Shown here: positions 10,976 through 34,548 of the stretch, piece after piece
How the letters are laid out: every line of letters starts with the position of its first letter
How positions within the stretch are numbered: position 1 is the first letter of the stretch
NCBI RefSeq assembly: GCF_034702125.1
Contig: NC_085862.1
Span: forward strand, 20,523,081-20,587,080
DNA: 64,000 bases
From: Engraulis encrasicolus
Taxonomy: Eukaryota > Chordata > Actinopteri > Clupeiformes > Engraulidae
Reading direction: 5' to 3'
Made by a program: the position numbers and the translations under genes
The notes under the pieces: generated by a model
Seen by the model: only the letters and a program-made list of their open reading frames with translations
The model's database searches: none
Told to the model about the DNA's origin: nothing

Positions 10976-11156
10976 CTACAGGTATATTATATTACATTAT
11001 ATTATATTAAGTTATATTATGATAATATAATATAGGCTAATATATTATGATATCAAATATAAATAAATAAATAAGCTATTACTGAAGTATTGTTTTTCCA
11101 CAAGGGGTAGCCCTATATTAATTAATGTTAATGTTAATCTCATTTAATATTACTCC

Positions 11157-11521
11157 TTAAAGGGACACTGTGTGAGATTTTTAGTTGTTTATTTCCAGAA
11201 TTCATGCTGCCCATTCATTAATGTTACTTTTTCATGAGTACATACCACCACCATCAAATCCTAAGAATTCATTATGACTGGAAAAAATTGACTTTTCATA
11301 CATGAAAAGGGGATCTTCTCCATGGTCCGGCATTTTGGATTTCCAAAAATAGCCATTTTTAGCTGCAAAAATGACTGTACTTGGACCATACTAGAAAATA
11401 TTTGTTCATTACTTAGTAAACTTTCATGTAAAGATCAAATTTGGCAATAGGCAGCCCAGTTTCAATGAGCAGCATAGTTGCAGTACCTTTTTTGACCATT
11501 TCCTGCACAGTGTCCCTTTAA
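11157..11521. mobile_element. piggyBac-like TTAA MITE, GGGACACTGTG family, copy 1
   Basis: TTAA flanks both ends (11157-11160 and 11518-11521). The termini are AGGGACACTGTG and CACAGTGTCCCT. The interior matches the copies at 35181-35508 and 56147-56510 (for example CATGAAAAGGGGATCTTCTC, in opposite orientation to those copies). TTAA duplication is the hallmark of the piggyBac superfamily. There is no transposase. Confidence 0.75.
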
Positions 11522-11608
11522 ATCCACTCACAGTTTAGCAAGCCAGAGTCATTCACACATATAAATGCCTCTCTGACAGCTCAAAGTTTGCGTGACAGCT
11601 GCGTGACA

Positions 11609-11817
11609 TGATCGTAAATTTAAGACACTTTTCCACACACGTGGAAACGCGACGCGGGAAGAACATAAATTCCACAGCCGGACGCAAAACTTCACAGTAT
11701 CAATTAAGCAAATGTTCTGATCGTAAATTTAAGACACTTTTCCACACACGTGGAAACGCGACGCGGGAAGAACATAAATTCCACAGCCGGACGCAAAACT
11801 TCACAGTATCAATTAAA
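11609..11817. repeat. Tandem duplication, 109-bp period
   Basis: GATCGTAAATTTAAGACAC and the following roughly 95 bases (through CACAGTATCAATTAA) occur twice, with the second copy starting 109 bases downstream. The copies look virtually identical. The unit contains the near-palindrome CACACGTGG with an E-box (CACGTG). Confidence 0.8.
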
Positions 11818-12359
11818 ATTTGTGAAAGGACTGTCTTGTTGGGGACACTTGGACAAGTAGATTCAGCAACTAGAATTATTTTGAGTAGCCTAACCGTTGA
11901 ACTCCTATTTCTAACTAACACGTGAGGATATCAGGACACAGAAGATGACGCCAAATCAGCTGGGAAGCGGAACGGCTTGGTAATTTCTCTCTTTCCAAAT
12001 AGCCCACTGCAAAAGGTGTTACCGTCTTGTTCTTAATGAATTTCCCCCAAACAAAAACAGGGAAAAGACGCACTTCAGGGAAAAGACGCACACTAGTATT
12101 TCATAACGCACGGCCCACCGGTGCGAAACTGAAAGTTGTCTGCGGCCCTGGAGGTTGTGAGCGCGGTCCAACTTTGGTCTGCGGCCCTATGGTTAAGAAT
12201 CCCTACTTTAAGGGGTTTTAACAAAAGTGCAAATGCAAACACACAAAATGCCAACAGGGAGTGAAGGAGATTGATCTCAAATAGGCTATAACAACAATAG
12301 TCTGGAATTAATGACACAAAGTCTGGCAACATTCTACACCGCCACCCAGAGTAGCTTTC

Positions 12360-12989
12360 GGCTGCGGGCTGTAGCCAGTTGGACGTCCCTGTATGTTGGT
12401 TCAAGTCGGCCATATTGAGAGGGTCACATCCACGTTCATTGGAAGCTGACAACAGTGCATTGCATTCTGAGTGTTGGTGTGACGTCGCATTTTGAAGTTA
12501 AGTCCTCAAATACAACGGTAAACCACTTTCATGCAGTTGTGTGACGAGGTTTGCACAGTTTCTCCGCCGTGTCGGCGACTTTCTTTTCCCACAGCACATT
12601 TTTGTTGCTAAATGCAAAAGGGCTCTGCTGTGCCCTTACCATCCCTAAACGTAACCCATCAGTAAATCAGTAAATGTATCTGCTGCTTTACTTTTGCCAA
12701 GAACCGTGAAATAAACCATCCCTAAACCTAACATGTCACAGGGCGTTCGAGCACGCCAAAGGCGTATTAGACACATGTGATAGTCGGTTCAAGTCAGCAT
12801 GTCATTTTTACAAAAGTCACGTTTATTTAACCACTAGCAAATTTCAAATAGTTATTTTATCAATTTGATTAATACACAATATATCAATTTGAGTAACGTC
12901 CAACAACGTCACTTAGGCCTACTTACTTGATCAATATGGCTGACTTGGACCAACAAACAGGGACGTCCAACTGACTACAGCCCGCAGCT
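12360..12989. mobile_element. Inverted-repeat element with about 58-bp arms
   Basis: The left arm (12360-12418, beginning GGCTGCGGGCTGTAG) is the inverted, slightly diverged partner of the right arm (12931-12989, ending CTACAGCCCGCAGC). Both contain GGACGTCCCTGT or its complement. About 0.5 kb of non-coding DNA lies between. Probably a MITE. Confidence 0.6.
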
Positions 12990-13107
12990 TAAGGTACTTG
13001 GCCTGGCCACACATGCTCTGCAGGCACATCCGTACAAGACTGACATACAGGTAGTGAGTGGACTATGTAGACACCAACAGCTCAACAGGTTTTTAAGACG
13101 GGTGCAA

Positions 13108-15118
13108 AAGACCAGGCTTGTAACTACAGACCAATTTCTATACTGCCTGCTCTTTCCAAATTTTTAGAAAAGGTTGTTACAGAGCAATTAATAGACCATC
13201 TTGAGAGTAATGGTCTTATTAGCAATAACCAGTTTGGTTTTAGACCAGGATACTCAACAGAATTGGCAAACTGCTACCTGACAGAGAACATTAACAGTAG
13301 TCTAGACAGAGGTAATGTTGTGGGGCTGTATTCATAGACCTTAAAAAGGCCTTTGATACGGTAAAACACAACATACTTCTAAACAAACTCTGCACTTTTA
13401 ATATTTCTAAACCCGCCATAAGCTGGTTTGCTTCATATCTGGAGCATAGGGAGCAGAGGGTCAGGATTAACACAGAACTTTCACTGCCATGAGCTGCAAA
13501 CTTGGACATTCCGCAGGGCTCAATCTTGGGGCCCCTGCTCTTCAGTCTATACATAAACAACTTGCCAACCTGCTGTCAGTCATCCAACTGCCAAATGTAC
13601 GCTGACGATACACTGATTTACGCGTCAGCCAGAACATCAAGCGCAGCAGCAGACATTCTGACTAAGGAAATGGAAGATGTATCCCGCTGGCTCAAAGACA
13701 ACCATCTCACTCTTAACATCAAATAGACAGTATCTAGGCCTATGTGTTTTTCTATAAGAGGGAAAGCCTCCTGCTCCATCAAAGTTGACCAGGACACAAT
13801 TGATGAGGTCAATGAGTTTAAATTTTTAGGAATAATCTTAGACTCTCAGCTTAAGTTTAGCAAACACATTAAGAAACTCACTGCAACGCTCCGAACAAAC
13901 TTGAACTGTTTTAGAATGATAAGGCATCATATACTTGTTAAAGTGATACTGTCCCATTTTTGGATATAAGCAAGTTATATGATTCAGCTTTAACTTTCTC
14001 CTGTACTTTGAACCGTTTTAAGAGTATGGCAGTGCAACTTTTACCTCTAAGCTAGCAGTTAACATTGAGTCCTATGAGACCAGTTAGCTGCCAGCTGGTC
14101 TCATAGGATTCAATGTTAATTGCTAGCTTGGAGGCCATACTCAGTGAACGGCAGGAAGTACAGGAGAAAGGTAAAGCTCAATCACTTAACTCAAGGAGAG
14201 GTGTACAATACGTTTATTTCCAAAAATGGGACCGTATCACTTTAAGGCAGCCTTACTGTTTTTTCATGCCATGATACTGTCTCATTTATCTTACTGCATT
14301 ACTGTATGGGGCCAAGCCTCCCAGACATCAATTAAACCTATTTTATCATTTTACAAACCGGCATTAAAGATACTGGATCATAAACCAATAGTATGGCACC
14401 ACTGCCTCATAGTAACGAAATATAACCTCTTAAGCTTTGAGAATTTTATGAAGTTTTCTTTTCTTAAACAAAATTTTAAATGTGCAAATAATCTTGCTCC
14501 TGCTGTACTATGTCATTTTGTAACAAAAAATAAGCACAAGAGGGGTGGCAACCAAAGGAGCAGTGAACGGCAACTGCACAGTAGAGGTGCGCAAAACTTC
14601 ATGTGGCCAGTCGAGTTTTTCAGTTATTGGAACTCAAATGTGGAACAACTTACCTACAGTAATAAAAACACAAACTGAGTTTAAAACATTTAACAAGTGA
14701 AACACTGGCTGAAGAAAAATAAAAAATGTAATCATCACAACACACAATAGATAACACACATACTGTACATGCACACACAGCATATAGATCACACTCATCA
14801 TATTCTCTTTTTTTGTTGCTTATTCTGCACATGCTTTTAATGTTATAGGAAGTATGTTTTAAGATAGCATATAATTGTGTACTGTACACTGTATATTTTG
14901 TATAATTGTATAGTCTAGGTGACTTATATATTTTATTAGAATAGCTAGCCTGACCAGGGACTGAGGTTGAAAATTAGCTATCTAGCTATAAACCTTTTAT
15001 GTATTCACATCTGCAAGCTGTGTCATGGCCTTGCCATGTCATGTTTGTAATAATGTGCACTGCATTGTCCCTGCTAAATAAACTACAAATAAAAAATGAA
15101 ATAATAAAAAAGAAAACA
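13108..15118 (+). pseudogene. LINE (non-LTR) reverse transcriptase remnant
   Basis: The translated blocks are those of a jockey/L2/CR1-type reverse transcriptase: NYRPISILPALSKFLEKVV near 13126, a FRPGYST block near 13245, IDLKKAFDTV near 13337, PQGSILGPLLFSLYINN near 13510 and the catalytic YADD near 13600. The C-terminal part (HLSYCITVWG) follows at about 14275. It is broken by a frameshift near 13322, a TGA near 13490, a TAG near 13725 and the TTAA element at 13938-14245. The A-rich 3' end with AATAAA-like motifs near 15080-15118 fits a LINE tail. The 5' half is missing, as is usual for truncated copies. The clade name is tentative. Confidence 0.8.
13938..14245. mobile_element. piggyBac-like TTAA MITE, AGTGATACTGTCCC family, copy 1
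   Basis: TTAA at 13938-13941 and 14242-14245 flanks AGTGATACTGTCCC and an imperfect GGGACCGTATCACT. The middle is a long palindrome (GTCCTATGAGACCAG / CTGGTCTCATAGGA). It sits inside the LINE reading frame. Removing the element with one TTAA brings the two LINE halves back into the same frame, which independently fixes the boundaries. Second copy at 61781-62121. Confidence 0.85.
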
Positions 15119-16880
15119 AAAAAGGAACGCAGTATCTATCGCATACAGTACGGTGCATCACATACAGTATAGTGTAACCATTATTGCTGGAGGGGGACAC
15201 GATTAGGTTATGATAAAACCTTCGGAAAATTAAGTTCTGTCAGAATCATTAATCTCAAGAAATGTAAGACATGACATGCTGAATACAAATATTGATTTCC
15301 AGTGGTTATGAATTATATTTGGATGTGGCTCTGTTCAGAGGAGTACCCTGGCTTCCCCATGAGTACCAAGAAAAGCGGAGATTTGGGGGACAGCAGTGGC
15401 ATACGGAATGCAAGATTAGGAGAGTGAAAAATTCTCCCACGAACAGAGCAGGCAACTGAGCTAAGAAGCTATGTGCACGTACTGTATGTATATATATATT
15501 TTTTTAAACACGTGTTTTAAAAATACTTCTGGCCTCTTGTTTACAAGTAAATGGAGTTTTAGAAATCTCCTCTCTGAAATCTGGTTGTAAAAAATATCCC
15601 TTTTAGGTCGCTAAAATGCACCTTTTGCTTATGCAGTTTAGAGCTCAATGTCATATAAAAGAACTAAAAACAACAACAAAGAACAACAGTATCAGCCACT
15701 GAGGACTACCGGCCCACTGGGTAATGCCCTGTATGTCAGATTATCAATCCAGGCCTGCATACATATCAAGAGATGTTTTAATATTTTCATTCAGAGACCA
15801 TGATACGTGTTGTTACTTGAATGTTACTGGACAAGTCTTATCTGTTAGCCTACAGACCCTACAATCTTGTAGCAAAAAATGTTGATATGAGCATCTTGGT
15901 CAGGCCTTCACCAAAGGCTGGGTTCTTCCTAGCATGCCAGTTGACAGTAGGCTATGTTGAGTAAGTCAACAGGCACAGTAAAGAAAAAAATCACACTAAG
16001 TAACAGGGACAGCGCATGTAGTACATGCGAATCCATATTGATCCCACAATATGTGCATTTAACCAAGTTTATTTTACCCCATAGACAGGGAAGCTGGCAG
16101 GAGGGGACAAAGGGGTCAGTTGTCCCCGGCCCAAGGTGAGAGGGGGCCCTCTTCAAATGAGTTGAAACAAGAGCGTTTATTCAAAACTCATTAAGTGACA
16201 AAGCAATCACTGACAGTACTGAGGTGTGCTGAGTTGGCAAATGTGACTAGAAGGTGATGTATTTGCTATACAGTAGCGAGGTCTGTATTAGCGCTTGCCA
16301 ACCAGCTACTCATCGTAGGGGTGGCTACTTTGAATATCTTCAAAATCCCAAATGTTTCTCCTTTAGATCACCATAGTCTGGGGTGTGGTTTGGGTGCAGT
16401 TACTCTTTCTTCTTCATATATCTCTTGTGTATGACTGTGTACAGTAATATGTACTGACTTGTCTTGCCTTCGGGAAAAAAAGAGAGAGAAAATTATTTGT
16501 GTACATCACATGTTTGGCTAAGTGACACATTTTCAACGTTTTATTTGTTATTTCTTGATTACCTGTAAGACTCTTCTTGTAGAATGCCTCTAAGATGAAA
16601 CATAGTCTACTCCTTTCCCCAGCAGTGTCCTATACGCCCAGGGCGGGATCAATGCACAGGCTAGATATGGCTGCAGCCTTGGGGCCCCCACCTACCAGGG
16701 GGCCCCAGATTGGTTAAAAGTGAAAAATTGCAGAATTATTATAAGATACCTTACTGAACAAATCATCTGTTCTATTGAAAATCAACAGGAAATGCCGCCA
16801 TTTTTTTTCTCACTAGCAAAGAGCACGGGCTCTTGGCGACATCGTGTGGCCAACGAGCATGCGTGGAACGACTGGACCTA
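15119..16880. other. Non-coding spacer with scattered repeat debris
   Basis: No exon was recognised. A GGGGCCCCC-rich patch near 16675-16710 resembles the ends of degraded hAT elements. The short frames here have no domain similarity. Confidence 0.45.
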
Positions 16881-16904
16881 TTGTAATTCTGAATAAAAGG
16901 TTAG

Positions 16905-17105
16905 CCTACATGACAGAGAAACGTGTTTAATCGGATTTAAAAGAGGAATAAATCACCCACTTTAATCGGACTTAAGTTTAAATCCGAATAAACTTAAACC
17001 CTGTTCGGTAAGTGTTTACATGATAATTCTAGAGTGGAATTAAGGTTTAATCAGATTTAAAGTGAGTTAAATCGGACTTAAGTGTCTCATGTAAACGCAT
17101 AGAAT
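16905..17105. repeat. Palindromic AT-rich MITE-like repeat
   Basis: TACATGACAGAGAAACGTG at the left is loosely mirrored by GTGTCTCATGTAAACGC at the right. The interior repeats AATCGGATTTAAA / TTTAAATCCGAAT several times in both orientations. Related wording (CGGAATA, TTTACA) is seen at about 51955-52075. Confidence 0.5.
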
Positions 17106-17218
17106 CTCACCAAACTTCCACTTTTTTATTTACAATATTTAAAAAATATATATATATATTATTATTTTTTTTATGTTTATCAAATGTATGAAACGTATGT
17201 ATTGTTGGTGTGAGCTGT

Positions 17219-17352
17219 ACGCCAGAAGCAGATGGGCAGTGAGCCTGGCCACTCACTGTTGGCCCACTAGCTGGAGTTGGCGGTGTTGTGGTTCAGGGCC
17301 GAAACACCGCAGAGAAGGCTGGACACCACCTGACGACATCTGCTTCTGGCGT
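17219..17352. repeat. Short inverted repeat, 16-bp perfect arms
   Basis: ACGCCAGAAGCAGATG near 17219 is the exact reverse complement of CATCTGCTTCTGGCGT near 17337, about 100 bases apart in GC-richer sequence. This may be part of a mobile element. It has no splice-flanked coding evidence, although an open frame crosses it. Confidence 0.5.
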
Positions 17353-18486
17353 AGGGCTACAGCTACCTGCGAAGGTGGTTGAGGAAGGCACCTCCTGTGC
17401 ATGCATGATGAATGTGAATGTGTATTCCCTATGTTTGTCTAGTAATTTATACAATAAAGATGTTTGTGTCACAAGTCTTATTTTCTCTCGCTGACCCATG
17501 GGCACCGGAGGAGGTGCGACAGGCAGCAATGCCCAGCAGGTATTAACAGCTACCTGTACAATCCTGACATGTTGCTTGATTGCGTTATGATACAGGACTT
17601 TTTTCCCTTTATTTATTTGGCCCTGCTCCCGTGGTAAGAATTCGGATGTGCAGGCTTTTACAAGTCTGAGTAACTTTGATCTCACTGATCTATGTCTGTC
17701 TCTCATCTGTGGTCGACAGCTTCACCACTCTTACTGCACGCCTCTCATCTGTGGTCATATGACATGCTCTCATGATGACTGTCTTGTTCAAACATGTAGG
17801 CATGCAAACAGTGTCTCACGTATGGATTAAAAGTGTTACAAGGAAGATCAGCCCGTCTTTTCCCAGATGTGTCAGAGACCCATGCCACCCAGATTCTCAC
17901 AAGTGTCATGTAATCTCTTTCTCGCGTCATGAAACTGTTTGATCCAGCTCTGCAGTTCCTCCTGATGCCTCTCTTTCTTTCTCATAAAATCTGCATAACT
18001 TTTATGCAGCAAGACAAGAGAAGACATTTTACATTCGCTGTCCCTCGTGGTATGACATGCCTTTGTGACAATGTATAATTTATATGTTTTATTTGCAGTA
18101 GGAGCCACTGATTTTCAGCCATGTTTTCATGACTGCAACACGATCGCTCCTGGCAGCTTCCATTACTCACCCACAAACACCTTGGCAGTCTCGTGGAAGT
18201 CACATGCACATGGAAGAGATGGAACAGGGGGAATAAGTGGCTCTTACTCTATTGTAACAATTGATTAATTTATTGATTCATTTATTGTTTAATTTATTGT
18301 TGGTACATATGTAAACAAAATAAATAATAACAAAAAGTCTATGACTTCTTGCCATGTTATATGAGTGTAAATTACACATACTGCAACTGACCAAGTGCAA
18401 GCTGAAGTCATGCTTTAGCCTACATTTGCCTTTGATCAGCTTTGAGTTAATCGCTGTGCTTGACTACATCAAATGAGGCCTGGATG

Positions 18487-18693
18487 TGAGACTTATTTAC
18501 TTTACATTACACATAGCTGCTGGTTTTACCCAAATAAACTTATTTACAGGGTATTGGTTACAGTCCCTGGAGCAGTATGGTGTTAATTGCCTTGCTCAAC
18601 AGCACCTCAGCCATGGAATGCGGTGGAAGGGTAGGATTACAACCAGCAACCCTCTGATTTAAAGCCCATTTTCTTAACCATTCCACGGCTGTC
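18487..18693 (-). repeat. tRNA-derived SINE, minus strand
   Basis: Reading the minus strand, the head (CAGCCGTGGAATGGTTAAG) is tRNA-like and the body corresponds to the plus copy at 20305-20527 (GGGACTGTAACCAATACCCTG). The tail is GTAATGTAAAGTAAATAAG. Confidence 0.65.
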
Positions 18694-19016
18694 CATTTAT
18701 CTGACCTGAATTACTTCAGCTCCCACTGAGTTAGCAAGTTTAAGGTCCCACTCCAGTAAACTTTGTGTAGTTTGAGGTAGGATAAATCCTAGTTTGAATT
18801 GGGGCTGAAACACACCAAAAGCTATGGAGCTAATACCTGTATATGGCAAGGTGTGTATGACCCTGGGATGTCCACCCCCTTTTTTATGTCTCTCAAACCC
18901 CACATCCCGCTAACTACAATTGGGTCTGGAAAATTCTGAAAGAGCATGTTGACGATGACCCACCACCCGGAAGTGTTGCATCACAATCACTGACCTCCCT
19001 TTTGCCCAATGATGAT

Positions 19017-19018
<2 letters not shown>

Positions 19019-19103
<85 letters not shown>
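19019..19103. repeat. (CA)n microsatellite
   Basis: Pure dinucleotide run of about 42 units, roughly 230 bp upstream of the start codon of the sushi-domain gene. Confidence 0.95.
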
Positions 19104-19105
<2 letters not shown>

Positions 19106-19336
19106 TTCATGAAACAGACAGCCAGAGTCCCGCCCCTCAATGGGATCAGAAAAAAAAATCTACAAATGGGATTGCATGAAAAGTCTCGCTCTTCACTCCC
19201 ACATTCTTGTTTTCTTTTGTGTTTGTCTGTGTGTGTGTGATTGTGGGTCCGCGAGGAGGCCGTCCCTCTGCCTTAAATATTAACCAGTCCATGACATTCC
19301 CTATCAGACACACAAGCCAAGCCACCTGGACTAGCC

Positions 19337-30655
<11,319 letters not shown>

Positions 30656-30768
30656 TAGGCTACGCTTTACAGAAGAAGTGGGAGAAGTGTGTTTGATAGA
30701 ATATGCTATATATATTTGTTTTTAAATGCCATAATGTCTGTGAAAGAATAGAAAGTATACATAACCAC

Positions 30769-30774
30769 AATAAA
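30769..30774 (+). terminator. Candidate polyadenylation signal of the factor H-like gene
   Basis: AATAAA in AT-rich sequence 114 bp after the stop codon, the first such hexamer downstream. Confidence 0.6.
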
Positions 30775-31061
30775 AAATATATTTAAAAAATGTAAACATT
30801 TTATTACTGTTAGAAATAATATAAATATTGTAATTTTTAACATGAAATTAAAGTTTACACCGTTATTACCGCTTCTGGACCAATTGTTTTTGTTGTTGTT
30901 GGGGAGCTAGAGTAAGTAAATACTGCATGTCGAGCTCAGTTCAGCACATTGTGCCACCATGTTAGGTCGGTGTGCTTGAAAAAGCCTTTCAAGCATTGAA
31001 ATAACATTAAAGGTGCACTGTGTAAGCTTGTGGCCGGAGTAGGTATTTTAACCCTCTACTG

Positions 31062-31408
31062 CAGGGGTTTCAACTGTCAAACCCAAATTGACTGAGGGCC
31101 AAATTCAAAATCTGCAACAAAGTCGCGGGCCGAACTCAACATTTATTTTTAAAAATGGACTAAAATTGTGTGTACATGCACTTCATATTCATAGTTAAAT
31201 TTCACACACTCTCTTTCCCATCATATTTGTTAGTTCAAATGTGTCTGCACATCCCGTGACACAGCAAATTTCATGTTCAAGTCATGTTACACTATACATT
31301 AAGGTGTATGTGGGCCAACTGTAATAGATATTTTAAATGATCTCGCGGGCCGAATAAAATGGCTTCGCGGGCCAAATTTGGCCCCCGGGCCTGAGTTTGA
31401 CATCCCTG
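31062..31408. mobile_element. hAT-like MITE with perfect 8-bp duplication
   Basis: CAGGGGTTTCAACTGTCAAA to GAGTTTGACATCCCTG, flanked by identical CTCTACTG (31054-31061 and 31409-31416). Internal GCGGGCCGAA motifs recur near both ends. 347 bp, non-coding. Confidence 0.9.
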
Positions 31409-31517
31409 CTCTACTGCATGAATTATTATTTTTACATTGTAAAAAATGTTTCAGTGCTTTTTTAGTGTTAAAATGAGTTAAATAATAGATTTCCAAAAAA
31501 AAAAAAAATAATAATAA

Positions 31518-34068
31518 TTAACCCTTTAACGCATAACATGGGTCTAAATAGACCCGGCTGAGTTTAAAATTTCTATATCTTTGTAATAATACAATTTTCT
31601 TACTCAGCACTCCATGAATTCCTCAATTGACTCGTTTTTGTCCCTTAGATGACTTAATTTCTTTTTATGCATCATAACTTTTTGCGTAAAAACACTTTTT
31701 TGGTTATTACCCCTTTAACGCATAACATGGGTCTAAATAGACCCGCATTCATTTCCTATGTAATTTCATCACAAGCTTAATGTCTCTTAGCCATATTGAA
31801 AAAGGATTTTGATTATTTTACTAAAAGTCCAACTTTTTATCATTTATGGAGTATTAACTCCCAACATCAATACTTATTTTAAATACTTGATGGTTATTCT
31901 TTGATATAGAAGTCATTTTATATAACTATATGATATTTAGACACATGGGTCTAAATAGACCCGCATTCATTTCCTATGTAATTTCATCACAAGCTTAATG
32001 TCTCTTAGCCATATTGAGAAAGGATTTTGATTCTTTTACTAAAAAATCAACTTTTTGTCATTTATGGAGTATTAACTCCCAACATTAATACTTAATTCAA
32101 ATACTTTATGGTTATTCTTTGAAATAGACATCTTTTTATACAATTATATGATATTTACACACATGGGTCAAAAATGATCCGCATTCATTTTTTATATACA
32201 GAATTATTAGGCAAACATGTTTTTTGACCATATTGTCTTTTTTATGCTTATTTTCCAACAGGAATCTATATGAACTTGAAAACCTATCGGATTTAAGCAT
32301 TCCAGGCCATGCATATTTGTATAAAAATATGGGGCTGATGTCGAAGGTGCCCAACACCTTATATCAGGTGTGCATAATTATTAGGCAACTTTGTTGTCTT
32401 CTTGGAAAATGGGCCACAAAATAGATCTAACAAACTCTGAAAAGTCGATTAACAATTTTGAAGTCTTCTAGAGGGATGTGGCTGTCGTGAAATTGGCAAG
32501 ACGTTGGTCACTTTACCACAGAATTATGAAATGCATCATTACAAAGTCATCAGTCTCGTAAGAAATATCACAGCCAAAAATTGAGAAGAATTTAAGGTGA
32601 AGCTACAAAAAAGTATTACCCTGCAGTCATTTAATATTACACAACAGAAACCTACACCAAGTGTCCAGAAGAACAGGGCATTGAGCACTCAGAGATATGG
32701 CCAAGGTAAGAAGGGATGACACTAGACAAGTTAATTAAGTCAAGACTGGGTCAAAAATACCTGGGGACAGAGTTTTCAAAGTTAGGCCTATATGGACTTG
32801 GGAAAGTGACTCTTGACAGACAGGGTGGATGAGCCCATGGCTGGATCATTGAGAGGAAGACATTTGCATCTTTTGAAGACCATGGTATTTATGCTGTACT
32901 TTGCTGGCATTTGAGTGGAACTCAGGAACTCGTGTAAGTGTGCACATTGCATCTAGCCATAGACTCATCTACCTGGTCCATTAACAGTCACCTTCACTAG
33001 TTCATAAAACCATTGAAAAAAACTGTCTAAAGACATTTCTTGACCCAGTCTTGACTTAAGTTTCTTGTTGAGTGGTCTTCAGGTTTCAGCCTGTTTTACC
33101 TTGGCCATGTATCTGAGTGCTGAATACAATGTTCTTGTGGACACTCAATGTAGGTGTCAGTTCTGGAATATAACAGTACTGCAGGTAATACTTTTGTGGT
33201 AGTTTGACTTTGTGAGCTCATGTCATGTGACACTGATGGCTTTGTAACAGTGCTTTAGACGGATGTGACCAATATTTCAAGACAGCCACACCCCTCTGGA
33301 AGACATCAAAATTGTTTATAGTATTTTTGGAGTTTGTTAGATGTCTTTTGTGGCATATTTTCCCATAGGAAAGCAAAGTTGCCTAATAATTATGCACATT
33401 AATTATGCCCTGATATAGGCTATTTCCCTCCTCCGATCACACCGTCTCTTATTACACAAATATGCGTGACTCGGAATATTTACATCCAATAGGTCAGCAG
33501 TGGTCAACAGTGGTCAAAAACAGTTCATTTGTTCCTGACTGGAATCCTTTTAAATATATTTTAGTTCCTAACGTGAAACACTTCAGACTTGGGTAACCAT
33601 AGGCTATGTCTGCAATAATGGGGGAAATTATTTGTGTGATCATTTATATAAGATACAAAAAATAACACCCATTTTGTGCATTAAAAACAGTCTAAATCAC
33701 AACTTTTAATCCATTAGCTATTAAAATACATTAATTGTGGAAGTTATTATAGTGAAAGATTTAGACTTCCATTAGAAATGAATGCGGGCCATTTTCGGTC
33801 CACGTCTAGAAATTAGTTATTTAATTCCAAATTCATGTTTATTTGTAAAATAAAAATATAAGAACATTTTAAAAAATACTTTTTTGAATTAAGGACCACC
33901 TATGTAATTACTTTTAGAAGAATTATGGGATAAAATGTATTGGTTTTAGAAGTTGTGTGAGAGAATACATGATTAATGCTCAGAAATACATTGGAAATGA
34001 ATGCGGGTCTATTTAGACCCATGTTATGCGTTAGTGTGAGTCCAATGGCTTATGCATTAAAGGGTTAA
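31518..34068. mobile_element. TTAA element with GGGTCTAAATAGACCC motifs (about 2.55 kb)
   Basis: TTAA plus CCCTTTAACGCATAACATG at the left, and TTATGCATTAAAGGG plus TTAA at the right. The palindrome GGGTCTAAATAGACCC lies near both ends. The left flank has two further copies (around 31708 and 31943) with roughly 200-bp direct repeats that include CATTCATTTCCTATGTAATT. It hosts the insertion at 32190-33415. No transposase was recognised. Confidence 0.65.
32190..33415. mobile_element. Long palindromic element with AATTATTAGGCAA ends (innermost insertion)
   Basis: GTGCATAATTATTAGGCAAC near 32370 is mirrored by TTGCCTAATAATTATGCAC near 33380, and a further AGAATTATTAGGCAAAC lies at 32201. The arms keep pairing inward, for example GTCAAGACTGGGTCAA near 32740 with TTGACCCAGTCTTGACTT near 33040, so nearly 1 kb can fold into one imperfect hairpin. 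This is typical of a palindromic non-autonomous DNA transposon. The class is unresolved. Confidence 0.6.
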
Positions 34069-34548
34069 TTAAGATTTTAGCTAATGGTTGCCATATGGTT
34101 CAATAACAATATACTTCATGCAGTCGTGGAATCTTGTGTAAAATCAGGTTTTTCCTTAAAAAGAGAATTTTCCCTTCATAAATCGTCAATATATTACTCT
34201 CTGAATGTTAGAACTCATTAAATAACATAAATAAAAATATATATTTTTAGTATTTCGTGAAAATATTTTTGGTAAAATAGCAAAATATGCTCTACAAGAC
34301 GGCCCATAGACATGTGCACACATTTACATAAAAGCTTCCGAAAAGGTTGTTTACACTTATTTGCAAACATTTACAATGCATTTTCACATTAAGCATGTCT
34401 AAAATTACAAATATAAGTACAAATGATTTATTTGGCACAAAAATTATAAGAAATATCTGTAAAAATATCCTCATACTAATCTAATTCTAAGTCATTCCAA
34501 TGGGGTTGATTGGGGTGAATGCCCAATGTTGTTCCATAACTGCATGAA

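Larger units (their letters stand above)
10486..12205. mobile_element. hAT-like element hosting nested insertions (about 1.7 kb)
   Basis: The left end CAGGGATTCTTAACC is mirrored at the right by GGTTAAGAATCCCT. The sub-terminal sequence is GC-rich (CGGGGCCTAT at left, CTGCGGCCCTAT at right), typical of hAT-derived MITEs in fish. It contains the insertions at 10598-10975 and 11157-11521 and a local tandem duplication. A convincing target duplication was not found. Confidence 0.5.

Noticed and set aside
31518..34068. Possible intact transposase in the large nested element
   Set aside because: All frames are short and AT-biased with no DDE-type motif block recognised. Treated as non-autonomous.
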